A stretch of DNA of 64,000 nt from Rhodobacter sp. TJ_12 (GTDB lineage Bacteria > Pseudomonadota > Alphaproteobacteria > Rhodobacterales > Rhodobacteraceae), in assembly GCF_020023995.1 (NCBI RefSeq), contig NZ_NRRD01000005.1, positions 62,001-126,000 of the forward strand. The letters are read 5' to 3'. Position numbers and translations under genes: made by a program. The stretch's first letter is position 1; each line of letters starts with the position of its first letter. Under the pieces are notes generated by a model. It searched no databases, had not been told where the DNA came from, and worked only from the letters and a program-made list of their open reading frames with translations. Positions 27,675 to 36,540 of this stretch are shown here, piece after piece.

Positions 27675-27995
27675 TCAGAGTTCCGATTCGATCCACGATT
27701 GCAGCGCCGCTTTCGGGGCCGCACCAATTTTGTTAGAGACCACTTGGCCATCTTTGAACATGAACAGCGCCGGAATGCCACGCACGCCCAGTTGCGCCGG
27801 GCTGTCGGGGTTTTCATCCACGTTGACCTTGACGATCTTCACCTTGCCGTTCATCTCGGTCGCGATTTCCTCAAGCGCGGGGCCGATTTGGCGGCAGGGG
27901 CCGCACCATTCGGCCCAAAAATCGACAACAACCGGGATGTCGGATTGGCGCACTTCGGCGTCAAAGGTGGCGTCGGTAACGGCGACGGTAGCCAT
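27675..27995 (-). CDS. trxA: thioredoxin
   Basis: Cytoplasmic disulfide reductase of 106 aa with the canonical redox site [13 protein letters not shown] and cis-Pro region [12 protein letters not shown]. It reduces ribonucleotide reductase, methionine sulfoxide reductases and others. ATG 27995 has an AGGAG site; five more codons are open upstream. It is the last gene of a long leftward run starting at tsaE and including addB and addA, 54 bases after addA, and is followed by a strong terminator. Confidence 0.97.
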   Translation of the reverse strand: MATVAVTDATFDAEVRQSDIPVVVDFWAEWCGPCRQIGPALEEIATEMNGKVKIVKVNVDENPDSPAQLGVRGIPALFMFKDGQVVSNKIGAAPKAALQSWIESEL

Positions 27996-28049
27996 GATAT
28001 TCTCCTGCATTTGCGGTTGCGCGGAAGGTAGGGTCCCGCCGGTGTTACG

Positions 28050-31000
28050 TCAAGAACCTGCGGGCAAGGCGAGGGGTAAGGCCAGCGCCGCCTCCATCTG
28101 CGCGGACGACAGCGGCATGATCTCGCCCGTCACGGTCCACAAGAGCAAACACTCCACACCCCGGCCCGGGTAAATCTGGCGCAACGCGGCGCGATAGGCC
28201 GCCATCTGCCGCACAAGGCCCAAAGGCACCTGATCGGCGGTTTCGGGCACCACGGCGTTCGATTTGTAATCCAGCACCCGCACTCGGTCCGGCAGAACCT
28301 GCAAGCGGTCCACAATCCCGTGCAGCTTTTGCCCTCCCAATTCGGGCAAATCGGCGGTTAGTTCCACCTCGGCCAAAGAGACGTCTTCCAGCAGGCCCGC
28401 CTCGGCGACCGCGTGCAAAACCTGCTGCGCTTGCGCCAAAATCGTCTCTATCTCGCCCGGATCAGCGCGATCTTCGCCGATTGCCAGCAGGTCGCGCGCG
28501 ACCTCGGGCCAAGACTCCTTGGACCATTGCGGCAAATGTTCCAATAGCAGGTGCAATTGCCGCCCGCGCCGCAAGGCCTCGTCTTGCGACAAGGCCGCTG
28601 TTTCGCCGGGCAGTGACTTTGCGCCGCCCAGATCAGAGGCAGAAAGCACCTTGGCCGTGCCCGCGCGTGGGGCCACGCGCCGCAAGGCCCAATCGGGCAG
28701 ATCGACGGGGTCGGGCGCTTCTGGCACGGCGCGCGCGCCCGGGGCGGGCCAGTCCCCATGCGCAAAGCGGCGGATCTCGCCCAGCGCCTGCACTTCCGGC
28801 GAAAGCCCCAAAACAGTCTCTGTTCCAGCCTGAGTCATGCCCGCTTCAATCAGCGAATACCAGCTTTCGCCCTTGGTATCTTCATCGCCCGCCTGCGCGA
28901 CGATCAGCCATTTCTCGGCCCGTGTCATCGCCACATACAAAAGCCGCAAGCGTTCTTGGTGTTCACGCTCCAGCCGCGCGTCCTGTGCGGCGGCCAAGAC
29001 CTCGGGTTGCGGTTTGAAACTGCCCTTCCACAGCGCCCCGGCCTCTGCATCGCGCAGGATTTCGCCGCCTTGGGAGGCGTTGCGCGGCGCGGTATCGGGC
29101 ATGATCACAATCGGCGCTTCCAATCCCTTGGAGCCATGCACCGTCATCACCCGCAGCGCTTGACCCGCGCCTTCAAGCTGGCGCTTGATCTCCACCTCTT
29201 CGGCGCCAAGCCACGCAAGGAACCCGGTCAGGCTTGGCACCTCGGTGCTTTCATAGGCCAAAGCCTGCGCGATCAGCGCATCGATCCCCTCTTCCGCCTC
29301 GGGGCCAAGCCGCGCGACCAGCTTGCGCCGCCCCTCATGACGGATCAGCAGCCGCGCAATCAAGTCATGCGGGCGCAGGAAGTCGGCTTGATCGCGCAGA
29401 TCGTGCAAGACCTCCAACACGTCTTCATGCGCACTTTCGCGCAACGCCTGCCACAAGAACCCCTTGCGGCCATGCGCAAGCGCAAAAAGCGCCGCCTCCC
29501 CCAAACCAAAAAGCGGCGAGCGCAAGGCTTCGGCCAAGGCCAGATCGTCTTCGGGCGTCGCCAAAAAGGCCAAAACAGAGACGATATCCTTCACCGCCAA
29601 CTCGCCGCCCAATCGCAAACGGTCGGCCCCGGCCACCGCGATGCCGCGCGCCTTGCACGCCCGGATCACCTCATGAAACAGTTCCTTGCGGCGTTGCACC
29701 AGCACCAGAAAATCGCCCGCATGCACCGGGCGCGGGCCGTTTGGATCTGGAATCTGCACCCCGGCGTCGATCATCGCGGCAATCTCTGCCGCCACCGCGC
29801 GCGCCAAAACCACCGGCGCCGTATCTTCGCCCGGCAGATCGACGGGTTGTTCCCAATCTTTGCTTTCGGCGGTTTCGGGCTTGGGCACAACCGGCCATAG
29901 ATCGACCCGGCCGGGCAGATCTTCGTGAAAGGCCAGGTGTTCGGGCGCGCCCCCCACCCCCGCAGCGGCCGCACCCTGAAAGGTCAGATCCACCAAGCGC
30001 AAGATCGCCAAAGACGAACGGAAAGAATGCAGCAAGGCCGCGTCTTGCAGCGGGCGCTGCACAGCTTGAAACTTTTCCGAAAAGCGGCTCTTGACCGCCT
30101 CAAAATGCTCCAGATCTGCGCCTTGGAAGGAATAGATCGATTGCTTGCGGTCGCCCACCACAAAGATCGTGCGTTCCTGCCCGCGCGCGCCGACCCCAGC
30201 CGTAAATTCATCGGCCAGCCGCTCGATCACCTGCCATTGCCCCGGCGAGGTATCTTGCGCCTCGTCGACCAAGATGTGATCGATCCCGCCATCCAGCTTG
30301 AACAGCACCCATTGCGCGGTTGTGGGATTGGACAAAAGCACCCCGGCGCGTTCGATCAGATCGTCGAAATCAAGCCAGCCGCCTTGCGCCTTTTGCGCGG
30401 CAAGGCGCGGTAAAAGCACCCGCGCAAAGCGATGCAGCGCCAAAGTGCGATCAAGCGCCTGAAGCGCGATTTCCATCTGGCGCGCGGCAAAGACCTGATC
30501 GGCCAGTTCCCGAAACGCCTCGCAAACCGCTTCGCCCGCGACATCGGCAGGGCCCTTGTTCAAAAGCTTTTTCAGAACATGCGTGCCCTCTTTCACAATC
30601 ACCAGATCGGCCAAAGCGGCAAATTCCGGCAGGCCCGGATCGCTGAAATCGATTGCCGAAAGGCCCGCCACCAACTTTTTCATGGTTGTGCCTTTGTCGG
30701 TCTTGGCAGCGGCAATCACCGCTGAAATCAGCGCCGGGGTGGCCGTATCAAACACCAGTGCGGGCAGGTCTTGCAGGGTCAGCCCGGCTGGTATCTGCAA
30801 GGCGCGGCGCAGCGCGGCCTCGTCGACTTCACGCTCAAAAACGGCTCTGTTTTGGCTGATTTCATCGATGACTTTGGCCAATTCCGCGCCGGTGAAATGG
30901 CGCAAGAACGCATCGAGCACCGGCCTGTCCGGTCCATCGGCGATTTTTTCCAGCACCTCTTCGCGCATCCGCCGAGCGGAGCGTTCATCCAGCTCGACAA

Positions 31001-31433
31001 AGCCATGCGACACGCCCGCCTCCAGCGGGAACCGCCGCAAAAGTGCGCCGCAAAAAGCGTGGATCGTCTGGATCTTCAGCCCGCCCGGCGCCTCGATCGC
31101 CTGTGCGAACAGCCGCCGCGCGCGGGCAAGGCTTTCGCCATCCAGCGCCCCTTCGACGCCCAGCGCCTCCAATTCGGCGCGCAGCGCGGCGTCTTCCAGC
31201 ATCGCCCAGCCGCCCAAGCGTTTCAAAAGCCGGTTCTGCATCTCGGCAGCGGCGGCTTTGGTATAGGTCAGGCACAGCACCTTTTGCGGCTCTGTTCCGG
31301 CAAAAAGCAGCCGCGCGACGCGGTCGGTCAACACCCGCGTCTTACCCGAACCCGCATTTGCGGCCAGCCAGGTGGAGCGGCCCGGATCGGCGGCCCGCAC
31401 CTGCCGTTCGGTGGCATCGTCACGACGGCTCAT
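28050..31433 (-). CDS. addA: double-strand break repair helicase-nuclease AddA
   Basis: UvrD-type 3'-5' helicase with a C-terminal RecB-family nuclease (1127 aa), the alphaproteobacterial counterpart of RecBCD with AddB. Helicase motif I AANAGSGKTRVL (about residues 25-36), LCLTYTKAAAAEMQ, Walker B DHILVDEAQDTS and motif III VVGDRKQSIYSFQGAD are present; VMTVHGSKGLEAPIVI is motif V. The nuclease site is in VDRLQVLPDRVRVLDYKSN near the C-terminus. The start overlaps the addB stop by four bases. It contains an exact copy of the dispersed palindrome at 28812-28824 and several half copies. Confidence 0.97.
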   Translation of the reverse strand: MSRRDDATERQVRAADPGRSTWLAANAGSGKTRVLTDRVARLLFAGTEPQKVLCLTYTKAAAAEMQNRLLKRLGGWAMLEDAALRAELEALGVEGALDGESLARARRLFAQAIEAPGGLKIQTIHAFCGALLRRFPLEAGVSHGFVELDERSARRMREEVLEKIADGPDRPVLDAFLRHFTGAELAKVIDEISQNRAVFEREVDEAALRRALQIPAGLTLQDLPALVFDTATPALISAVIAAAKTDKGTTMKKLVAGLSAIDFSDPGLPEFAALADLVIVKEGTHVLKKLLNKGPADVAGEAVCEAFRELADQVFAARQMEIALQALDRTLALHRFARVLLPRLAAQKAQGGWLDFDDLIERAGVLLSNPTTAQWVLFKLDGGIDHILVDEAQDTSPGQWQVIERLADEFTAGVGARGQERTIFVVGDRKQSIYSFQGADLEHFEAVKSRFSEKFQAVQRPLQDAALLHSFRSSLAILRLVDLTFQGAAAAGVGGAPEHLAFHEDLPGRVDLWPVVPKPETAESKDWEQPVDLPGEDTAPVVLARAVAAEIAAMIDAGVQIPDPNGPRPVHAGDFLVLVQRRKELFHEVIRACKARGIAVAGADRLRLGGELAVKDIVSVLAFLATPEDDLALAEALRSPLFGLGEAALFALAHGRKGFLWQALRESAHEDVLEVLHDLRDQADFLRPHDLIARLLIRHEGRRKLVARLGPEAEEGIDALIAQALAYESTEVPSLTGFLAWLGAEEVEIKRQLEGAGQALRVMTVHGSKGLEAPIVIMPDTAPRNASQGGEILRDAEAGALWKGSFKPQPEVLAAAQDARLEREHQERLRLLYVAMTRAEKWLIVAQAGDEDTKGESWYSLIEAGMTQAGTETVLGLSPEVQALGEIRRFAHGDWPAPGARAVPEAPDPVDLPDWALRRVAPRAGTAKVLSASDLGGAKSLPGETAALSQDEALRRGRQLHLLLEHLPQWSKESWPEVARDLLAIGEDRADPGEIETILAQAQQVLHAVAEAGLLEDVSLAEVELTADLPELGGQKLHGIVDRLQVLPDRVRVLDYKSNAVVPETADQVPLGLVRQMAAYRAALRQIYPGRGVECLLLWTVTGEIMPLSSAQMEAALALPLALPAGS
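28812..28824. repeat. dispersed palindrome AACAG-TCT-CTGTT, copy in addA
   Basis: Exact copy with perfectly self-complementary 5-bp arms. On the coding strand it encodes TETVL with ACA GAG ACT GTT TTG. Partial copies in the same gene lie near 28440, 29574, 30847 and 31290. Confidence 0.65.
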
Positions 31434-34369
31434 TCCACATCCTCCGGCACCGACGGATCGGTGATATCCCATTCCCCAAATCGCGAAAGATGATCGTAAT
31501 CGCTGGGGTCTTTGATGCTTTGCGGCGCGCGGCGCGCCACAAACCCCTGATCTTGGTCGTGATACCGCGCGATCAGCGCCTGCAATTTCACCCAAGTCTC
31601 TTCGATCTCGTCCGGGCCCTGTTTCAGCGTGCGCGTTTCACCCGCCCCTCCCAGCCGAATATAGCGCATGGCGGAAACGGCGCGCGGACCGATCGCGTCA
31701 AAGGCGCCGCGCGTGACCATCGCGGCCTCAAGCGGCAATTGCTTGTCGAAATGATCAACCTCTGGATCGGTGGGCAATCGGCCGGATTTGTAGTCGTAGA
31801 CAACCGCGCTGCCATCATGCAGCACATCGATCCTGTCGGGCTGGGCGGTCAGCGTGAAATCGAGCCCGGGCAGCGCCAGTCCAGCCCGGCTTTCCACCAC
31901 GGCGGGCGCGCCCTCTTGGCGACGCAGAAATTCTTGCGCCACGAAAGTCGGCGCGATCCGCACCATATTGGCCAGCCACATCCGTTGTGCCGAGGGCCAA
32001 GGAATGCGCGCCGAAAACACTTGTTCGGCAATCTGCAGCAGGGCTGCTTGCGCCTGTTCGGGCGATTGCTGCGGGTCGAATTGTTCGACGAACTTTTCCA
32101 CAACGGCATGCAAAGCCTCGCCGCGCAGCCGCGCATCGGGCACGGGGCTCAGCGGATCGAGCGGTTTGAGCCGCAAAATGCTGCGGGCGTAAACCGAATA
32201 GGGATCACGGATCAGCCGCTTGATCGCTGTGACCGACAATTTCCGGGGTCGGGCCTTAACGGGCGGACGCGGGGCTGGCCGCGCCGCCGGAGGCACCGGC
32301 GCAGCGGGCCGCTCTATCGCCTCGGCCAAGGCCAGCCAGCGCGCGCCCCTATCGCGCATCTGATCCAATGCCTTGGGCCCGCCTTGGTCGGGCAAACCGC
32401 CCATCAGGTTCAAAAGCCGGTTGAGCCAGCGCGCGGGCACCGTTTCTGCCTCGGCATCGCGGCGCGCGCGGCTCAGCACCACCTGCCCTGCCGCAATGGC
32501 TTGCTGAAAGTCATGCGCCGCCAAGCCAATCTGCCGTTCAGGCAGCAAAAGGCCGGAATCGAGCCGCATTTTTCGGCTCAGCCATGGGTCGGGCGCAGGG
32601 GCCTCGGGCCAGCTTTTCTCGTTCAACCCGGCCAAGATCACCAGATCCGCGCCATGGGCGCGCGCCTCCAGCGTGCCCAGAAAGCTGACTTGCGGATGCG
32701 CGGCCAGCGGGTTGCGCACCTGCCCCGCGTCAAGAAGGGAGTCGATCAGATCGGCGTAATTCGCCGCCGAAACCGCCAGATCAGGGCCCGCCTCGGCCTG
32801 CAAATCCGCCACGATCCGTTGACAGGCCTGCCCCGCCGCGCCCAGCCACAATTCGCTGGCCGCGACGCTGCCTTCTGGCCCAGCGCAAAATCCTTCGAGC
32901 AAAGTCTGATGCGCCGCGAGCCAATGCGGGATGGTTTCGCGGCCCGGTGGCACGATCTGCGCCAACAAATCGGCCAGCCAGGCGCCCCAAAGCGCCTGTT
33001 CGGGCGGGCCAGCCGCACCCCAAGAGCGGATATCCTCTGCTGTGGGGAAGGCCGGGCCATCGCGGCGCAGTTTCAACTCCAATTCGCGCGTCAGGCGCAA
33101 ATGCGTGCCGCGTCTGGCCGAGCCGGTGGCGACCAGCGGATGTTTCAGCACGACCAGCAGGCTTTCAAGCGTCAGCGGGCGCCCCAAGAGCCGCGCAAGA
33201 TGGCGCAACAGCCGCCCCGGCGCGGTTTGCGCCAAGGGCTGGCCTGCGGAATCATCGGGAATAATCGCCCACCGGTCCAGCGCCGCCGCGACCCGGCGCG
33301 TCAGCATCCGGTCGGGGGTGACAAGCGCTGCGGTTTGCCCCCGCTCCACCGCGTCCCGCAAGATCAGCGCCAGCGCAAGGGCCTCTTGCCGCGGATCGGC
33401 GGCCTCCAGCAAGGTGATATCGGCGCAGCGCGCGGGCAGATCGTCCAAAGCCTGGCCTTCGCGCATCCATTGATCGGTCACGGGCGAAGGGCGCAGGGCC
33501 AAAGACACAAGCGCATTGCGCCCCGGCGCGGGTGGGGCAGCGGCGGTCCAAGGCTGCACCTGCGCGGGCCCCATGCCAAGCCCTTCCAAAAGCGCAAGAA
33601 AGCGATATTGCGGATGATCTTCGATCGGAAAAGGGCCAGAACAGAGACTGTTCCACGCCGCATCGGGCATATCGAAATCAAACCCCGGCAGCACCAGCGC
33701 GCCTTGCGGTAATTGCGCCACCGCCTGCATCAAAAGCCGCGTCGCACCCCGCGACCCGGTAGAGCCCGCCACAATCACCCGCCCCGGATCGGGCGTTTCC
33801 GCCCAGTTTTGCACCAGATATTCAACGACATGACGCTGCCGTGCCTCGGGGTCGGGCGTGGTGTCATTTGCAAAATACCGCGCCACGATCTGAATGAAAC
33901 GCAGGCTTTGGTGCCAATGCTCGGCGTGGGAGTCATGGATATCTAGCTGTTCGAGCGCCTCGGGCGGCACGCCTTCGCTGTGCATCTCATCCATCAAGGC
34001 GGCCAAACTGTCAGTCAGGCTGAAAATGCCGCTGCCGGTTTCAAAGGCGGGCAGACCGCGCGCCAAACCCTCGACCAATTGCGCCAGTTCCAGCTTGCGG
34101 CGCAACGGCGGCATGGCGGGCGGAAGCCCCGGCACCGGAAAGCGCACCAGATCCGAAATAAGCTGCAAACGCGGCAAAAACCGGGTGCCGCGGCGGTCAA
34201 ACGCTTCGCGCACACGGCGCTGCATCCGGCCCGAGTTGAGGTAAAGCCGCGTGCGCGCCATCTCTTCGGGCGGGGCGTCGGACAGCCGATCGATCAGCCC
34301 ATCAACCAGTTCCGTTGCGAAATCCACCCCGCAGGGCAGCGCGAAAACCTTTGGCTCAGCTTGCGGCAT
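31430..34369 (-). CDS. addB: double-strand break repair protein AddB
   Basis: Partner of AddA (979 aa); the alphaproteobacterial type. It starts MPQAEPKVFALPCGVDFATE and I see no intact Walker A in the N-terminal region, consistent with a degenerate helicase fold. A RecB-type nuclease domain occupies the C-terminal 250 residues with DRIDVLHDGSAVVYDYKSG as the catalytic core. ATG 34369 is internal to a longer open frame that runs into the murU sequence; the 14-base overlap with murU suggests coupling. An exact, perfectly symmetrical copy of the dispersed palindrome is at 33640-33652. Confidence 0.95.
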   Translation of the reverse strand: MPQAEPKVFALPCGVDFATELVDGLIDRLSDAPPEEMARTRLYLNSGRMQRRVREAFDRRGTRFLPRLQLISDLVRFPVPGLPPAMPPLRRKLELAQLVEGLARGLPAFETGSGIFSLTDSLAALMDEMHSEGVPPEALEQLDIHDSHAEHWHQSLRFIQIVARYFANDTTPDPEARQRHVVEYLVQNWAETPDPGRVIVAGSTGSRGATRLLMQAVAQLPQGALVLPGFDFDMPDAAWNSLCSGPFPIEDHPQYRFLALLEGLGMGPAQVQPWTAAAPPAPGRNALVSLALRPSPVTDQWMREGQALDDLPARCADITLLEAADPRQEALALALILRDAVERGQTAALVTPDRMLTRRVAAALDRWAIIPDDSAGQPLAQTAPGRLLRHLARLLGRPLTLESLLVVLKHPLVATGSARRGTHLRLTRELELKLRRDGPAFPTAEDIRSWGAAGPPEQALWGAWLADLLAQIVPPGRETIPHWLAAHQTLLEGFCAGPEGSVAASELWLGAAGQACQRIVADLQAEAGPDLAVSAANYADLIDSLLDAGQVRNPLAAHPQVSFLGTLEARAHGADLVILAGLNEKSWPEAPAPDPWLSRKMRLDSGLLLPERQIGLAAHDFQQAIAAGQVVLSRARRDAEAETVPARWLNRLLNLMGGLPDQGGPKALDQMRDRGARWLALAEAIERPAAPVPPAARPAPRPPVKARPRKLSVTAIKRLIRDPYSVYARSILRLKPLDPLSPVPDARLRGEALHAVVEKFVEQFDPQQSPEQAQAALLQIAEQVFSARIPWPSAQRMWLANMVRIAPTFVAQEFLRRQEGAPAVVESRAGLALPGLDFTLTAQPDRIDVLHDGSAVVYDYKSGRLPTDPEVDHFDKQLPLEAAMVTRGAFDAIGPRAVSAMRYIRLGGAGETRTLKQGPDEIEETWVKLQALIARYHDQDQGFVARRAPQSIKDPSDYDHLSRFGEWDITDPSVPEDVE
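33640..33652. repeat. dispersed palindrome AACAG-AGA-CTGTT, copy in addB
   Basis: Exact copy; the symmetry extends one base on each side (GAACAG / CTGTTC, 33639-33653). On the coding strand it encodes NSLC. Confidence 0.65.
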
Positions 34370-35048
34370 CGGCCAACATCTCCTCGGCAAGCGCAATGCA
34401 GTCGGGCCGGCCCACATCGCACCAGCCGCCCGAGTGCACAACACCATAGGCACGCCCGGCCGCGATGATCTGGTTCCATAACAAATTAAGCGAAAAAGCC
34501 TGTTCTGAAATCGTCTCTAATCCAGCGGGATCGAGGATTTGCGCGCCAGTGTAAACATAGCCCGGACCGCGCCGGATTTGCCCATCGGGCAGAAGCGTGA
34601 AATCCCCCTCCCCTTGATACCCCCGCGCCGCCGCAACCGGCACAAGCGCCAAAAGCGCCGACATTCGAGCAGGCTCCCAAGCCGCGCGCAGGGTTTGCAG
34701 CACATTCGGCCCGGTCCAAGCCGCATCGGTATTGAGCGTGAAGACCGGCCCCGGCCCCAAAAGCGGCAGCGCCTTGCGCAAACCGCCCCCGGTTTCCAAA
34801 AGCGCATCGCTTTCCTCCGACACCACGACATCGCGCCCCGCCAGATGCGCGGCAACCTGATCGCCAAGATAATGCGTGTTGGCTACGACGCGGCCGATCT
34901 GCGCGCCCTGCACCAGCGCCAAGGCATGATCGATCAAGGGGCACCCCGCCACCGCGATCAACGGTTTGGGCCGGGTTTCCGTCAAATGCTTCATCCGCGT
35001 GCCGCGCCCGGCCGCAAAAAGCATCAGCGCATCGGGTGGTGTCCGCAT
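34356..35048 (-). CDS. murU: N-acetylmuramate alpha-1-phosphate uridylyltransferase
   Basis: Nucleotidyltransferase (230 aa) that converts MurNAc 1-phosphate and UTP to UDP-MurNAc in the cell-wall recycling route that bypasses de novo synthesis. The nucleotide-binding signature is LMLFAAGRGTRMKHLTETRPKPLI; the metal Asp lies in VFTLNTDAAW. The next gene upstream is the AmgK-type kinase, which makes its substrate, so function is well supported by context. It overlaps amgK by 25 bases and addB by 14 bases. A related nucleotidyltransferase activity cannot be ruled out from sequence alone. Confidence 0.88.
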   Translation of the reverse strand: MRTPPDALMLFAAGRGTRMKHLTETRPKPLIAVAGCPLIDHALALVQGAQIGRVVANTHYLGDQVAAHLAGRDVVVSEESDALLETGGGLRKALPLLGPGPVFTLNTDAAWTGPNVLQTLRAAWEPARMSALLALVPVAAARGYQGEGDFTLLPDGQIRRGPGYVYTGAQILDPAGLETISEQAFSLNLLWNQIIAAGRAYGVVHSGGWCDVGRPDCIALAEEMLADAAS

Positions 35049-36022
35049 TCGCGTTTCATCCTCTCGATCAAATCGGCATCGGGCGGCGGCAGCGCCGCAT
35101 CGACGGCGTCGCGCAGCGGGGACAAGCGCGGATGGGCCAGATTGCGCTGCAACGCCCCCCAGACCCGGGGCATCAGCGCCAGATAGCCGGGCTTGCCCAT
35201 CGCAAGGCAGAGCCGCGCAAAAATACCCAAAATCCGCAAAGCGCGCTGCGCGCCCAAAAGCGCATAGGCAAATTCGAAAGTATCAAGGTCAACCCCACGC
35301 AGCCGGGCATAGCGGGCGCGTTCGGCCGCCTCGATTACGGGGGGCACATCGCGGCGTGCATCTTGCAAAGCAGAGACCAGATCATAGGCTGGATGGGCCA
35401 CCACCGCGTCTTGAAAATCCAGCAGCCCCAACCGGGCTGGGCCAGAGCGCTCCGGTAGCCAGATGACGTTTTCGGCGTGAAAATCGCGCAAAGCCAAAAC
35501 CGACGAAACAGGATCTGTTTCACCATAAAGCTGGGCAATCAGCGGCGCCAGTTCCGCAGCGGCGTCGCTGTTGTGCACCGGATACCACTCCGGCAGTAAC
35601 GTCACCAGATCCCCCAGCGCCGGGCCATCCAACACCGGCACGATGTTGGGCGCGGGGATTTGATGCAGCGCCAGAAGGAAATCTGTGATCGCAGCATAAT
35701 ATGCGGCCTCCTGCGCGGGCTGGTCGCGCAAAAGCCGCGCCAAAAGCGCATCGCCAAAATCTTCAAGCAGCATCAACCCCAGATCGGGCGCACTGGCCAA
35801 AAGACGCGGGGCGGAAAAGCCCTGTTCTAAAAGCCACGCATCAATGCGGCAAAAGCGGGTGAATTCCACCCCCGGGGCGGCAACCATCAAGACCGCCGTC
35901 TGCGCATCTAGGTGTAGCCGCTCATACCGGCGGGCCGAGGCATCCCCCGCCAACGCAGACCGTTGCGCCGCGCCCCATCCTGCGCCCGCGACGAAGGCGG
36001 TGATTTCGGCCTCAGTTGCCAT
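35024..36022 (-). CDS. amgK: anomeric MurNAc/GlcNAc kinase
   Basis: APH-fold kinase (332 aa) expected to phosphorylate the anomeric hydroxyl of MurNAc and GlcNAc released in wall turnover. The catalytic loop is LRDFHAENVIWLPE and the metal-binding loop LGLLDFQDAV. N-terminal LAGDASARRYERL is the phosphate-binding strand region of this subfamily. ATG 36022 overlaps the 3' end of tsaE by 11 bases. The gene has the most symmetrical copy of the dispersed palindrome (35505-35521), encoding ETDPVS. Confidence 0.88.
   Translation of the reverse strand: MATEAEITAFVAGAGWGAAQRSALAGDASARRYERLHLDAQTAVLMVAAPGVEFTRFCRIDAWLLEQGFSAPRLLASAPDLGLMLLEDFGDALLARLLRDQPAQEAAYYAAITDFLLALHQIPAPNIVPVLDGPALGDLVTLLPEWYPVHNSDAAAELAPLIAQLYGETDPVSSVLALRDFHAENVIWLPERSGPARLGLLDFQDAVVAHPAYDLVSALQDARRDVPPVIEAAERARYARLRGVDLDTFEFAYALLGAQRALRILGIFARLCLAMGKPGYLALMPRVWGALQRNLAHPRLSPLRDAVDAALPPPDADLIERMKRECGHHPMR
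35505..35521. repeat. 17-bp dispersed palindrome GAAACAG-GAT-CTGTTTC in amgK
   Basis: Best copy of the motif: 7-bp perfectly complementary arms around a 3-base centre, inside coding sequence and not followed by a T-run on either strand. Confidence 0.7.
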
Positions 36023-36500
36023 GAAAACCCGCCTCAAGCGAGTCCAGCCGGGCAGCCCAGTCCGGCCCACCGCAAAGCCGCACGCGCCGCGAGGCCCCGC
36101 CATTTTCAAGCGAAAACCGCAAGGATAGAGCCTTTTCGGGCTGATCTTGGCCCAACCGCTCGGGCCATTCGACAAGGCAGATCGCGGTGTCAAACGCCTC
36201 GTCCAGACCCAGTTCGATCGCCTCATCGGGATGGGTCAGCCGGTAAAGATCGGCATGCCAGATTTCGGGCTCCGCCCCATAGGTTTGCACCAGCGTGAAG
36301 GTGGGCGAGGGCACATCTTCCGCCGATCCCAGCCGTGCGCGGATCAGGGCGCGCGCGAAATGCGTTTTGCCTGCACCGATCGGGCCATCAAGCAGCAGGA
36401 CATCGCCCGGCAGGACCAGCGCGGCAAAGGTTTCGCCCAGCCGCGCAGTGGCATCGGCATCGGGCAGATCGAGGGTGAAAAGATCGGCATCATCGGGCAT
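36012..36500 (-). CDS. tsaE: tRNA threonylcarbamoyladenosine biosynthesis ATPase TsaE
   Basis: P-loop ATPase (162 aa) of the TsaBDE complex that makes t6A37 in ANN-decoding tRNAs. Walker A is DGPIGAGKTHFARAL, followed by the conserved PSPTFTLVQTYG and WHADLYRL. Length and order are normal. It heads the leftward run tsaE-amgK-murU-addB-addA-trxA, an arrangement shared with other Rhodobacteraceae, and lies 40 bases after the PAS-protein gene. Confidence 0.95.
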   Translation of the reverse strand: MPDDADLFTLDLPDADATARLGETFAALVLPGDVLLLDGPIGAGKTHFARALIRARLGSAEDVPSPTFTLVQTYGAEPEIWHADLYRLTHPDEAIELGLDEAFDTAICLVEWPERLGQDQPEKALSLRFSLENGGASRRVRLCGGPDWAARLDSLEAGFHGN

Positions 36501-36540
36501 GGCCGCACTCTAGCGGCAACGCCCCGCGCGGCAAGCCCCC

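Noticed and set aside
28050-34369. RecB/RecC pair
   Set aside because: Order, size and the paired nuclease domains in both proteins fit AddA/AddB, and no recD lies nearby.
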